Origin: Paulinella micropora
Lineage: Eukaryota > Cercozoa > Imbricatea > Euglyphida
Length of the DNA: 64,000 nt
Assembly: GCA_009731375.1 (NCBI GenBank)
Contig: BJOX01000005.1
Coordinates: forward strand, 1,162,290-1,226,289
Direction of reading: 5' to 3'
Under the pieces are notes generated by a model. That model saw only the letters and a list, made by a program, of their open reading frames with translations, ran no database searches and was not told where the DNA came from. Numbering within the stretch: the stretch's first letter is position 1; each line of letters opens with the position of its first letter. Positions 11,383 to 25,399 of this stretch are shown one piece after another. The translations under genes and the position numbers were made by a program.

Positions 11383-12985
11383 AATTCGAATTGTAAGACT
11401 CTTGACTAGCCTCCTGCGAGGAAAATTTAATTACCAACCTGCAATCAATTGAATGCACACACGGCTGTCAATTGATCTAAAAAGACTTCCGAGATCAGGA
11501 AAGGAACCAAACGATACTGAGACGGTTAATTCCAGTTTATTCAGTACGCTTACTTGACAGACTACTTGTCCCTTGCGAAACAAGACAAATTCTGAGAACC
11601 AACGAGAATATTTCAAATGGAACACAAGTTGTGTGGCAGTTGGAGTTGTTCAAGGTAGTCTGAGAAAAAATAAAGAAAAAAGACAAAAGACTGCCACTTA
11701 ACCTGTGTGGATGCCTATTTTACCCATCATTATTATTTCATATGACTGGGGACCGGAAAAAGCGGTTTAGGGAAATAAAGTGTACATATGAGAAAAAAAT
11801 GCAATAGTTAACATTTTCTAAAAAGCTCACTGGCAAACCGTCCTGGGAAATAAATTGATCTTTAACAGCAATTGAAAACGTAACAACTACACGTTATCAC
11901 AGTTGATAAATAAACGGAAAAATGAAGTAACGGAACTCAAAATAGAAGTTAAACGTGAAGTATAAACTTGAAATATGTTTAATACAATATTAATAATTCA
12001 GTCCGGTACGGTATTCATTCCGATAGTTGTTTTGGCTCCTCTAGTCTCCCACATTTTCTGCACCATCTTGGATCGTTCCTTTATATAGAGGAAGAGAATT
12101 GGGACACTAGCGGAGTGCTTGGATTGAGTCTGAGGAAAACTAGGCCATCGGAGTCAATAACATCATATCTTTTAGATCTTAACTGACAAAGCAATGTGAA
12201 ATTTATGAGAATAGGACTCCCGGCCAGGTACATTCCTTTTTATGCATGAAGTTTTGCATTAGCCCCCACATATGTTAAACGTGGCACCTAACCTTTTTCT
12301 CAGTGTCTCCATTTTTGCTGAGCCTCAGGGACCATGAGAATCTAATGATCGGTGGCACCTTGGAATATGTATCAATCATAGTAAGCAGGTGGGCACGTGG
12401 AAACTTGCTCAGCAAGACGCAGACAAAGAGAATTCAATACAATACAAGGTAAAAATATGACTTTTCCAGTCAAGTCAAAAATGACACAGTACAAGCGGGA
12501 AGACACAGATATGCACTTCAAACGTTCGCTGTGGTGTATGTTGGAGCTATTAAAGGTAATAATATCATAGTCCGCTGTTTGCGTAAACTGTTACTTAGCC
12601 TGAGCCTTAAGAAAGTACTTGCTACTCGAAGATATCAACCGGCTGGAATGAGTGGGCAACGTAACATACTTCTGAGACAAACAGGGCAACCAGCAGCGAT
12701 CGGTCGGGCACGTGAGGCTATGAGAGCATGGAATTAATGGCGGATTTAGTACAGAGTCGTCTCTAGGACTTTTCAACTCAGCAGTAATAGAGTATCCTCG
12801 CCACTCCTTGTGGGTATTTTGATAGAATTAAAAAAATGTCACGCAGTCCTGGTCGAATCAGGAAACTTAGATGAAACGCACTGCAATCAAGGAGACGATG
12901 CGTCGATGGGCGCATAGTAAGCAATGTAAGGCGCCATGTAACAAGCAATGTAAGGCAGGTCGGCTCGTCCGCACACTGCGCAACG
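11379..12985. other. No gene seen between the RT fragment and the 3' end of the helicase-AAA gene
   Basis: About 1.6 kb with only short chance ORFs. It presumably holds the 3' untranslated region and downstream flank of the minus-strand gene ending at 12986. No clear AATAAA in that orientation was spotted. Confidence 0.4.
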
Positions 12986-15900
12986 CTATATTGGCTGCAT
13001 CGTTTTGGACCCCTTCTTTTGCTTCTGCAATTCTTTGTTCAGATCCTTATGAGCGTTTTGCCACTTGAGCAGTTCCTGTTCTGCCTCATCAGGAGTCATT
13101 CCCAACTGCGTGACTATTAATGTGACCAACTGTTGGAACTTTGGATCCATAGGAGTAAGCTGCTTAGTTCTACCACCCCGTCCTCGGTATCTAAACCCCT
13201 TTTCTCAAGCTCTTTTTGTAGGGTTGCAAGCACTGCGGAGTTCACACGCAGGAAAGGATTGACAGGTTCAAGCTCTTCGGTCTTGTCCTCTGCTGCTTGT
13301 TCAGGCTCGACGTCCGCTTCCTTTATGGATGCCGACGCATGCGCAGTTGCTTGGATGGAAGGCAGACTCGGATCGGCGTCGGAAGAGGTGGTTGCTGATG
13401 AACCTCGGATCGGGGTTGGAACAGGTGCGCATGATTGTGAAGCCAAGGAGAGTTCGCGACTGCTCAAGAGTTGGCAGAGAGCAAGCTGAAGATCACGTGA
13501 CTGAACCAAGTTCGAGGAGCGCTTACTTCTGGCAATTTGCTGGTAAGTCATCTGCGCCCAGGTTACCACGTCGCGGCCATTACCGAACCCTTTCGAGCTC
13601 GCCAATCTTTGTGCCATCTGCAGCAGGTTGGGCAGGTCAAAAGACACTTCCAGATTCTGCTCCTTGAGCCTCAGCTTGACCAGTTTGATCACAGCATGCG
13701 CATCAAGATTCTCAAACTTTATCCGTTCTGCAAAACGCGACTTGAGGCCTGGGTTTACGTTGAGCATGTCTTCCATATCTTGTTCATAGCCTGCAAGGAT
13801 GACCAGCAGCTTGCCTTGGAATTCATTCGAGGTGAGTGCACCGACGAGCTCATCTACCGCCTCGGTCATGTAGTGGCCTCCTCGCTTTGGTTCCAGTTAG
13901 TATGCTTCATCCACAAACAAAACACCTCCTCTGCTTTTTCGGAGCACGTCGCGCGTCTTCTTACTAGCCTGGCCTGTGTAGCCTGTGATGAGGTCACTGG
14001 CTTTGACTTAATTTAGATCATCTCCAGGAAGGAGCCCCAGTGCGTGGAACATCTTACCCATCTTTCTCGCGATTGTAGTCTTTCCTGTCCCGGGATCGCC
14101 GAGGAACAGCCAGTTGAAGCAAACCTTCTCCATGGGATCATCTCCTCTATCCGACGCAAACTCCACCGTATTACGAAGGACCTCCAACTTGTTTTTGATG
14201 GAGTCACAACCAATCATGCCTTCAAAGAGTCTGTCAAGAACGTGACCTTGTCCTTTCCCCTCAACACCAAAATCCTCCAATGTCAGCTCGCTGTTGGTCG
14301 AAGCAGCCCCAAGCCTGCGTTGCAGGGCCAATTTGGCGTTCGAGAGCATGTTTTCCACCGAGCCTGCGTTGCCAAAGTTGGGCTTTGCACGTACTTTTGC
14401 CAGACTGGCGACTGCACCCTTGGCGACCTTAAGCGAGATGTTCAAACCTTTCTTTTTTGCTTTGCTCTGCAAAATATGAAGCAGCGCTAAGTCATCGTAA
14501 TCGATAAAGTTAAACGTATTTTCAAGCTGGAAGCGCCTCGCTAGTCCTGGGTTCGTGTTTTTTTAGCATCCTTTCCATTTCTTCGCGGTAGCCTGCAAGA
14601 ATCACCGCTCTATCGTCTCCTGGCTTGGCTTGCACCTGCTCCACAATTGTGTCAATCACCGCTGTCTTGTAGGGATCATTGATTTTGTTGACATCGTCGC
14701 CAGCGTAAAATGAATACGCCTCGTCGATCACAAGTACGCAGCCCTCCGCCGCTTGAAGAATACTTCTTGTGTTCTTCTCCGAAGAGCCGATCACATCCCC
14801 CACAAAATCGGACGGATTCTTTAGCAGCACATCACCCTTCGACAATAACCCCATGTTTACCAAAAGACGTCCGTAAATGCTGGCAACGGTGATTTTACCT
14901 GTACCAAGGGTTTCCAAGGAACACACGATTCAGCACGACGTCCAGCAGCGGCAGCTCTTGCTCCTCTCTTGCTGCGTTGTTGCAGACCAGCGTAATCAAG
15001 TCGTCGACCGAGTCCTTGTCAGGCTGCAGACCTAGAGCCTGCAACTCACGGTATGCCTCTGTCCGCTTGATCGCGCTTTCTGAAACCTTGGGCCCCAGCA
15101 CATCTTCGCGAGAGAAACGAAAAATATTAATATCTTTGGTTCTAGCCTTGGCAATGCGGTCCGCTTGTCGAGCGCGGACTGTATCAAAGAAAGCGTTGAC
15201 AGCTCTTGCGTTACCAAAGCCTGTCCTGCCCCTCTGCCTTCCCAGACGACGCATGGCGATGCGCAAGTGCTTTGGGTCACAGACAAACGGGCTTTTTCGT
15301 GGACCCTTTCCCTTTGGTTTGGGAAGCTTGATGCTCTTGCCTGGGTAATCAGTGCGCACATCACCCTTGTCAGATTTCCAGATTCCATCCTGGTGCGTCC
15401 ACATTTCCTTCTAAGCAACAAAGTGGGTTGCTTGAGGAGCCGAGATTTGCAACGCCGTATCCTGTGCTGTTGCCGAAATCATCGTGCCAGCTAAAGAACT
15501 TGGAATCAAAGGTCCACTCGTTTCCAAACACGTCTTTTTCTTTCTGACCATCCGCTGCTGGACTGTATTCACGATTCTGCAAGTTGAACGGTGAGACGGA
15601 CGGACCAGAAAGTCCGGCAGACCTTGAAGGAATAACAGGCTTCTTCTGTTCTTTCGTCTCCTCCAAGGGGGTTTGAAACTTCATCAAGCTTTCGAAGATA
15701 CTGCCTAGCTCGTGGTCGGTGTAATCCTCGAAATGAAAGCGAAGAGCGAAGCGCGACGGCAGACCCACATTCTGCTCAAAGAGCTTCTCCATGTCTTTTT
15801 TGTAGCCGGCTAGTACCCAGACGAGCGAGCCGTAGTCAGAACGCAATCCTTCAGCAAGGGGTAGAATGAAATCCAGGAGTTGATTTCCTCGACGATCCGA

Positions 15901-16968
15901 CACAAGAGAATAGGCTTCGTCTATGAAGATCACCCCGCCGCCCTGTTCTTTCATTTCGTCCAGCTTTTCCTCCAGAAACTTGACGCCCTTGTTAATGAGC
16001 GATACTCCAGATGTTTTGATAACAGCGGAGCCCTCTGGAAGCACTCCAAGCTGTTGCAAAAAAAGGCAGTAGTGATTCGCGACGGTAGTCTTTCCTGTCC
16101 CCGGATCCTTCGAAACGAACATTGTAAGACGATGCTGCGCCGTCTCCCTTTTGTTGCGCCACCCTGATGCGATGAAACTGGCTGATGAATTCTCTCTTGA
16201 CTTGCAGGAGACCAGTCATAGCAAGCACTTCCGATACGCTTTCAGGAGCCTTGCTGTCGCTTTTGGCGATCTGCTCCCACTCAGTCGGTAGCTCCGCTTC
16301 AGGATCAGCCCGGTTCGTTGTACTAGCCGTTGGTGGTGGTGTTTCCACGCCAAGGATTTCTCAACCACTTCGGAACAAGGTTTTGGAAGCAAATCCAAGT
16401 GAGTGCTCACGAAGGTTTTGAGTCCTTGTGCTAACACAGCCGCCTGCATGGGAAATCGCTTTCTCATCAGAAGCAGTTGCGCCCAGCAGCAGACCGCATC
16501 AGCAACGTTGGTAGGCTGGCTGATATTGCTAGCAGTAAACAGATCGTGCTTGGCACTGCCTGGGTCCAGTTCTTCATGCAGAATGTAACTCAGCGCTTTG
16601 AGAGCAGGATGTGGCTGCTTTCCTGCGGTTTCCAGCTTCACGTCCAGTAGGCTATCCGCTCTCAATGCTCAAAACTGTGCCCAACGCTTGAGGATCTCCA
16701 CAAGCAATGGTTCGATGCTGTCGTTTGTAGCCTCAATCGATGTCTTCTTGTCTGCCTTTTGCTTGCTCTCTGCCAAAGGAAAGGTGGAGCTCGTGGCCAC
16801 AGGCTTGGAAGCTGGTTTACAGGCGACCTGCTTAGGCAAGGCCATATGTGGAAGAAACTCACACTGACTCCACTTGGGCGCCAGAACGACTCCATCTTTG
16901 GTAAGAAACTCGACATCAGCTGCCTTAAAGCAAGGACCCGAGTAAATCTTGTGAGCACAAACGATGCC
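12986..16968 (-). CDS. Helicase-AAA gene, last large exon encoding three AAA domains
   Basis: From acceptor CGTAG (16969) to TAG at 12986-12988. The first 800 bp encode GIVCAHKIYSGPCF and a Lys/Ala-rich linker with an in-frame TGA (16669-16671), then a helical domain. Three tandem CbxX/CfxQ-type AAA+ modules follow. About six frame changes are needed to read through (near 16330, 16150, 15410, 14925, 14560, 13200), and two TAA stops (14008, 13897) lie in AAA-3. Several shifts are one extra base in a homopolymer. The C-terminus, after the last shift, is RGRGGRTKQ, a helical UBA/CUE-like segment (FQQLVTLIVTQLGMTPDEAE), a Lys-rich tail and the stop. Confidence 0.85.
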
Positions 16969-17244
16969 CTACGTAAGATGATGACAAATGTGTGAGTCAT
17001 TTAGATAGAAGAAGTTTATTGAATTAATGGCGACGTTTTCTGCTAAAGAATAGGGATCTACCAGGCTGCTGGGGCACTTACTGCAGTACATTTTACTAGG
17101 CTTGAACCTGGTGGGCTAACACAAAACCAACAGAAAAAAGGAAGAAAGCAGTTTAAAAGAAAGTGAACGAAGGAAATGCAGATATCACAGACACAACTAC
17201 TATCGTTGCCAACTTTTCTACTACTACTACTACTACTACTACTG

Positions 17245-17291
<47 letters not shown>

Positions 17292-17319
17292 GCTACTACT
17301 GCTACTACTGCTACTACCG

Positions 17320-17355
<36 letters not shown>

Positions 17356-17425
17356 TCACTACTACTATCACTACTACTATCACTACTACTATCACTACTA
17401 CTATCACTACTACTACTACTACTAT

Positions 17426-17457
<32 letters not shown>

Positions 17458-17578
17458 TCACTACTACTAAAACTACTACTACTACTACTACTATTATTAT
17501 TACTACTACTATTACTACTAATAATAGTAGTAGTAATAGTAGTAGTAGTGGTACTAGTACTAGTACTACTACTACTAG

Positions 17579-17623
<45 letters not shown>

Positions 17624-19513
17624 TACTTCTTCTTCTACTACTATTAGCAGCTACTGTTGTTATCATACAAACAACTGGATATAAGTAATCCAACTATCAA
17701 CAGCAGCAATAAGGAACGCAGCCATATAAATCCAAAACATCAAAGTAGATAAGATATAAATGGATGTATATATAGATAAGAAACATTCAAATCAATTATC
17801 CAGGTAAAACGAATAAAAATCATTAAAACACACATTCATACAAGACCGTGTGGTGAGGCTTCACCTCGATCGGCAAAGCTACTTTAAAATCCTCCTTCCC
17901 AATCCAGACGCAATGATGCTCGCCTTTGGATTCCAAAGGCGCAGCATAGCTGTCTGGCAGAGGTTCTGATGGCAGTGGGCGCACGAAGCCATTCGAGAGC
18001 ACCAGGTTGTAATACCTGAGAGTCCTCCACACCGGCAATGATCGCGTCAGAAGAAGAGACAGTCACTGAGCTGCTGCTAGTGGGAACCTCTGCTTCGTCC
18101 TCACTATCCGATACTGTGTCGTCTGCACAACCTGCGGCGTCACACGGGTCATTCTCAGGCTACTCCTCGTCGTTATCACGGCGACACTTCTTTCCGCTGC
18201 TGATCAGCGCATCGGCTTCAGCCGTCAGCTGCTTCGCGCGCTTCCTCATTGTCTGAGTTTCCCTCTTCGTTGCTGCCAGTTCTTGAGCATGCTGCTGCTT
18301 GCGCTCAGCTGAATCAAGGCTGGTCTTGCTTTCGTCTCGCTGCAGCTGTGCCTCTTGCAGTTCCCGGAACAGCTTTTGCTCTCGTTCCAGGGCTTCCTTT
18401 TCGCGCTCATCCTGCTGTTGGCAGAGTGCACATCGCTTGGACAACCGCACGTGGCACTGCCCCTACAATATTGTGCATGATCATGACATGTTTGTGCACA
18501 CTCATTACGCACATACATAATATTATCACATAGGTGTCTGATACGTGTTGTGAAAAAGAAGGTATTGCATACAGTATAGTCAACGTGAAGAAGACAGAAA
18601 AACTGAGAGAGACCCAGTGCGTGTGCTGAGCACGTGGGCACATCCACTTCACTTCTTTCTGGCATCTCATGCCGGTGCTGCACAAGCGCTTGCCCTCATG
18701 ACCATACGGGCAGATGGCTGCCACTTCTTCTGTGCAAAGTTCGCTACGTGCATGGACCGCCTCTGCGCCAGAAGTGGGATGGCACTGGAGCGGGCATCTA
18801 TGGCCGCAGGGCAGCTCGGCCATGCACGGCACATCGCAGCCCCCATGAGGAGACAGTCTATTGAAATCGCTGGGCAATCTTATTTTCTGCAGCGTTTGGT
18901 GCTGTTCGCACTTGGCCGGGAAGAAATCCAGCACTTGATTGTGTTGTTCGAACAGGCCATTGATTTGACTCCACAGAGCCCGGCCTTTGGCGGCAGAGCA
19001 TCGTGTCAAGCAGTCCATATTCCCCACAATAAATTGCGCCAACCTAGCTCGAGAGAGCAGGACATCCACTCTTTCCGCACAGTTGAGGAAGCCGATCGAC
19101 CTCTGTTTATTGGAGCGCACCATACTTATAATAATTACGTCGGCCTCTTCTCCTTGAAAGTTGACGACGGTGGCTGCGCGGATTTGGTTGGTCGCTTCCG
19201 CTTTCTCTTCTTTGCTCCCCGACTCGCTGTCCAGCATGTCAAGCCGCAAAAGATCTCCACGGTCCAGGTCGTTGAGCACCGCTCTTATCTTTTTGGCGTC
19301 GAGTGCCCTGCGGATTTCAGATAATTGACCCAGGTAGGGCGTGAGAATGGTGATTTGAGAAGGCTGATACCCTTGCGCCAACACGTGGCACGCAATCGCC
19401 ACTACCCATTCGACTTCTGTTTGGTTGATATGAAATTGGCTGCCCAGAGCTTGCGCATCGGCATCCACTGCCTCTGGGTTCTCATGCTTGACAAACACCT
19501 AGACAGAAAAATA

Positions 19514-19545
<32 letters not shown>

Positions 19546-20187
19546 GTAGATAGATAGATAGATACCACATCCTTAACTGTGCCCCGAAGATGTAAAGTGG
19601 AGACGTGATCTTGCAAGTCCGGATAGATGGTCTCGCGTATGACTCGCGAAATTTCCGGTCACATGCGATGCTGGACTTTCAAGGTGACCATAGGCAGGTC
19701 CAGCTTCTGCTCCTCGGCACTGCGAGCGAGGACCAGTCGCTCAAACAAGCTCATGTCCTAATGCAGCCCGCCATAAACATTCGGTTGGAGTTCCCTGAAT
19801 CTCTCTTTCTCTCGGTCATCATGAACTATAATATTTTTGAAGTGATGGCATCATAAACGTTCGGATTTGTTTTCTTTCATTTTGCGGAATGTTCCGTTGT
19901 TTCAGTCAGTTTTTCCTCTTACTAACAGTTACCAGGTCAAAATGTCGTCGCGCCTCCATGCGCAGCGAATAGTTTTCGATCTTGGGCCGGAGCTGCTGGT
20001 GGTCGCCGATCATGATCACCTGTTCCATGAGCGGGCTCAGGTTTATCAACACATGGGCTTCTAAGATTTCCCCTGCTTCCTCTACGAGAACCACCTAAAA
20101 GTCATGCAGTGTGCATGATAATGCGCATCATCAAGCAAATTATGGCATCACAAACTGATTCGAAACACACACACACACACACTCTCT

Positions 20188-20266
<79 letters not shown>

Positions 20267-21453
20267 AGAGAGAACGAGTGTGCTTGTGTGTCTGTGTGTG
20301 TATGCGTTTCCGTATCGGAGACAAATAGATAGCCAGAAGCATAAAAGTATTTGTATATGTGCTATTGGATGGTGGGGCAGGGGAGCAGGTAGTAGAGAAG
20401 GCCTCTTCTAACGCAAGCAAAAAATATCATTGTATTGAAGCTAGTGGAAGGAGTAACAGAGTCTGTGCACATACGTTAGGCTGCACTTCCTTCAGTTCCA
20501 AGCTTTTGGCGGCTGCGACTGTGGTGCAGCCGATGATGGTTGCTGTTTGAAGCACGCGAGCCTTGCTTCCGGCGCGGAGGGCTTTCATAGACTGAAGATT
20601 GGTCGCCAGAGCACGCATCTTGGAGGCTAGACCCTCTTGTTGCGGTAGGAGCCACTCACGATTCCACTTTTCTTTCAGCAGCTGTCGTTGCTTTTTGTCC
20701 AGCTTCCAAAGGCTGTCGACCTCAGTTTTCTCCTCGAAGACTCCGCGGTCCTTCCCCTCACTCCACCGCTGCCACAAGTAGTTTTCCTCAATGGCTTGAT
20801 TTTTCTTGCCCACCGTGGCGAAACCATCCCGGGCTTTCTTGCGAGAAGGCGTCTGCAGCTGTGCCAACTCCTCATAGTTTCTCTCTTTCTCTTTCTCTTC
20901 TCTTTCTCTTTCTCCTCCTGCTTCTTCTCTTCCTCTTCCTCTTCCTCCAGAAACTTAACAATCGTTCTCCACCACTTGAGATTTTTTCCCAGGTCGAGCG
21001 CGCGAAAGACTCCCTCGCTTTTTAAATTTCTTCCGTCAACGTTTCCTCCTCCTTTTTGAGGGCCCCATAGCTCCAGGACTCCGAACTCGTAAGCTTGGAC
21101 TCTGTCAGCTCCCCCAGACAGCGAGGCTTGAGCCGCTGACTGATTTTTTCCGAGTGGCCGAGACGAATGAATTTCTCCTTATCAATGCTGGCGTCCAGCA
21201 ATGATTCTAAGAAGCTGTCTAGTGCATGGTTGGTAAAGCACAAACACAGGATTCGAAGCTTCGGCCCCTGCTTTCTGGCTTGTGCCTGTAGCATGGCTTT
21301 CACAATCTGAACTCCGATGTATGTCTACACAAAGCACAAGGAAAACGGCAAGGTGAGACAATAAAGAGCGCTACAGGTGTGAGTAAGAGAGGATTGGAGG
21401 GCAAATCTGAAAATTTATGTGTACATGCGTATGCACGTGGTGGATGTGAGTGC

Positions 21454-21521
<68 letters not shown>

Positions 21522-23802
21522 CTGAGTGCGTGCGTGCGTGCGTGCGCGTGCGAGTGTGTGTGTGCGTGAGTGAGTGTGTGCACCTTTCCTGTCCCAGGTG
21601 GTCCCTGTACCAGCACCACGCTCTTGTCCAGAGCAAGCTGCAGCGCCTGATAGAGATACATAGGTATAGATGGATAGATAGGTAGATGTGTTTGGTCTAT
21701 CAGCTCTGCATATCCGAAGACATAGGCATCCAGACAGATAGGTAGATAGACGGATGTATAATATAGAAGTATATTTCTCTATATATATACACCTGCTTCT
21801 GGCTTGGGTCAGTCTCGACTGCTTTTTGAATATCGGAGCTGAACTCGGCCACTTGCATGTCGCCATGTGCCAGCTTCGTCAGACGAGGTGCCTACCGTGA
21901 ACACATGGCGAATATTCAGAAACCAGAATCAGAGCCGTGCATGCGGTGCATAAGAGATTAAGAAAATGGAAGGAGGAATGCGGAGAGAAACGGTTTGAGA
22001 GAAGCTAGAATGGGCTGCGGCTATAGAAAAATTGTTTTTACTTTTTACCCGCGAGCTTTCAGGAAAGACACAGCATCATCATGTTGCTCACCACATGTTG
22101 CTCAATATTATGTGCGTTTCTGAGAGATCACCTGGCCGAGGTGAACGAGGACTTCTCCCAGTGGGACCGCGCTGAGCCCTTGCAAAGCCCGCAGTACAGG
22201 CTCATAGGTGAAGAACTCAGCCGAGGCATTGAAGAGGTACGATGCCAGAGGGCGGCCGCTGCGGCAGTTGAGTGCATTCTGCGCAGCTTGCACAGCAAAA
22301 CTCATGGATTGTCCTGCGAAGGCCACCCCGACTTCAAGCTGTGGTGCCGAATAAACGCTCCCGTCCTTGCGTTTTCCTTTGCGTTGCACTAGCAGTCCCT
22401 TGCGAGCTACTACTTCTCCTACAGCTCTGACTCTCGGCCTCAGCTCGTTTCGCTTCCCTTCCTTGCTGGTCTTTTGTTGCTCCACATCTACAAATACCAC
22501 GAGGGTGCCCACACGCAACACTCTCCTTCCTGCGCCCTTTTCAAAAAAAGTCCTGCGCTATGCCTTTCTTGGCATGGCATTGCGCGCGGCGTTGCAGCAG
22601 TGGCGTCATCGAAACCTACATACATACATACATACATACATACATACTCACATACAGATTCACAGACAGACATACATACCTGCACTTTGAAGTGTGGTTG
22701 AGGTTTGAAATCGATCTCCGTTAGAGTCGGGTTGCGGTACAGGCGACGATGGTCGGCAGGGGGTCGTTTCAACTATACTTATACGCAAGGTTACACATGT
22801 ACATGCACACACGTACATGCATACATGCTCACTAGACATATATACATACACATATATACATATATACATATATACATACATACATACATACATAAATACA
22901 TACATACATATATACCTCGTCGCGCAGCTCCTCGCGCATAGGCCCGATCAGATCCTCACGAAGCAGGCGGAACTGCCTAAAGCCAAAATGCGTTTAGTTT
23001 CCGGGTAATCACCGCAAACACCGCGGAAATTTCGCCAAAATGTGATATGAGGGGGAAATATGGTAAGCTTCCCGGAAATTTACGCGGTTACTGCGAATGT
23101 CTCCCGATAGCTTCGTCTTGATCTGGCTTTCACTTGTCAATTTCTGACCTGACTGCTGCACAGAAATTTGTTTATACATTCGTTTTCTGCATTATGTGAG
23201 TATCTATGCACGCAGAAATTACAAAACAAGCGTCCTATATATTTTCTCTTCTGTTCAAACTTTTAATCATTACACAAACACACACTCAGCATGCAAACAC
23301 ACACCAATCAATTTCATATGTTTGGCTCGTCTCTTCGCGAATAAACACACGCACATGCACACATCCTTCTATTTATATGAAGAATGAAGTTCATGTACAG
23401 GCTGGGAGCAAAGCAAGCAAAAAAGGCAAGCAAAAGTACATACATAGATACATACGTACGTACATACATACATACATACATACATATATACATATATACA
23501 TACAAGGTCCACGCAGCAAGGAGTTGGACGTGGGCAGATCACCACTTCTGAACTAATCCTTCTACATCAATACTTGAGGCATGAGACTAAAATGCTTAGC
23601 GCGTCATTTGAATGCTCAGAGTCTTTCCCTGAGCTTTCGAACCAATGGCTTACGAATTGCCTGAGCGTCAAGCTTGATGGACAGCGAGGAGGTCAAAGCT
23701 TTGTGATGGTGGAGGGAGGTGTGTGTGTGTGTGTTGCCTGTCGAGAAGCTTCATCTCAGGTTGCTGATGTACTCAGACCCACACGTAGCAGACAGGAAGG
23801 CC

Positions 23803-23833
<31 letters not shown>

Positions 23834-23902
23834 CATACATACATACATGCATGCATGCATACACACATGTACTCAGAGCCACACGTAGCAGGCAGGAAGG
23901 CC

Positions 23903-23933
<31 letters not shown>

Positions 23934-23989
23934 CATACATACATGCATACATACATATATTCAGAGCCACACGTAGCAGGCAGGAAGGC

Positions 23990-24020
<31 letters not shown>

Positions 24021-24090
24021 GCATACATAGATACATACATGCATGCATACACACATGTACTCAGAGCCACACGTAGCAGGCAGGAAGGCC

Positions 24091-24121
<31 letters not shown>

Positions 24122-25358
24122 CATACATAAATGCATCCATGCATACATACATACATACATGCATGCAATACATACCTACCTCCTCGTCGCACATGAGCTC
24201 GCTGCTGGTGGGCGCGATCCCTATCTCTCGGAAGTTCTAAAGAAACAAACAAGCGACACAAACAAACAACCGACAAAGAAATAAACAAAGAAATAAACAA
24301 ATCAATATACATACATACATACATACATACTACATACATACATACATACACAGAATTACATACATACATACCTCCTTGTCGTTATCGTGCTCACGCACGC
24401 CAGGCCTTCGCATGGCCTATATTTGTGTGTACTCATAGATTTTCATATGGATATTATATATTATACAAATGTACTAAAACTCATAGGTCAAAAAGTGGAA
24501 ATTTCTGTCGCGGCTCGCAGTCAAGCCCAAAATCGTTTATGCACGTATTTTATATGTTACACATATGTTTTATATATCATGCCTGCCTGGCGATGGCTAA
24601 GGAGCTGAGTTGCTTGAAGGACATAGACGGCGTCTTGTTTTCTGAAGAAGTGTCCGGCGAGGCGAACATGTTAGCTAGAGCGGGTTGCATCGATGCTAGA
24701 CCCCGAGCATTGGATGCCTATATGACATAACGCAACAACATAAGATAAGATAAGATAAGATAAGATAAGATAAGATAAGATAAGATATGATATGATAAGA
24801 TAAGATAAGATAAGATAAGATGAGATAAGATAACATGACATAATGTGTAAGCTAGAGCGGGCTGCATCGACGCTAGACCTTGTGTTGGATGTATATATAA
24901 TGGCATAACATAACCTTACATAACATGACATAATCATATTTATAACATAATATGACATGATATGATATAACACAACCTGTAGGAGTTGAGCCACGCGACA
25001 TGCCAGCTTATTGCTCCTGCACAATCAATAAACGCATAAAATAAATAAGAAATAAAAATGAACTCAAGTGAAAACATAGATGCTATTAGATAATGCTCAG
25101 CACTGCCTTATCACTCTGCAAATAAAGGAATGAATCAATGAAATCAAGAATCAATGAAAGACCTGATCCTCAGCTCAGCATCTGCCATATCCAGCTCGTG
25201 GTCGACCTCCGGTAGCTTCAGCAACGCCCAGGCCACCGGGGCGGGATCTTGCATCCGCTTCGTTTCGAGGTCTGTGAGCACTTGGCGCAAGAAGTCGGGG
25301 ACGCCAAAAATGGCACCAAAGCTAGGTAGGTAGGTAGGCAGATAGGTAGGTGGGTGGG

Positions 25359-25399
<41 letters not shown>

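Noticed and set aside
12986-16968. Bacterial origin or contamination (CbbX/SpoVK-like AAA)
   Set aside because: The AAA exon joins in phase to spliced eukaryotic helicase exons and is flanked by microsatellites; no bacterial gene organisation is present.
12986-19661. Alternative genetic code with TAA/TAG as Gln and TGA as sense
   Set aside because: Most exons, including an 885-bp one and all SWI3 exons, lack such codons, and ordinary TAG and TGA terminate the two genes; a recoded nuclear code would show many more.
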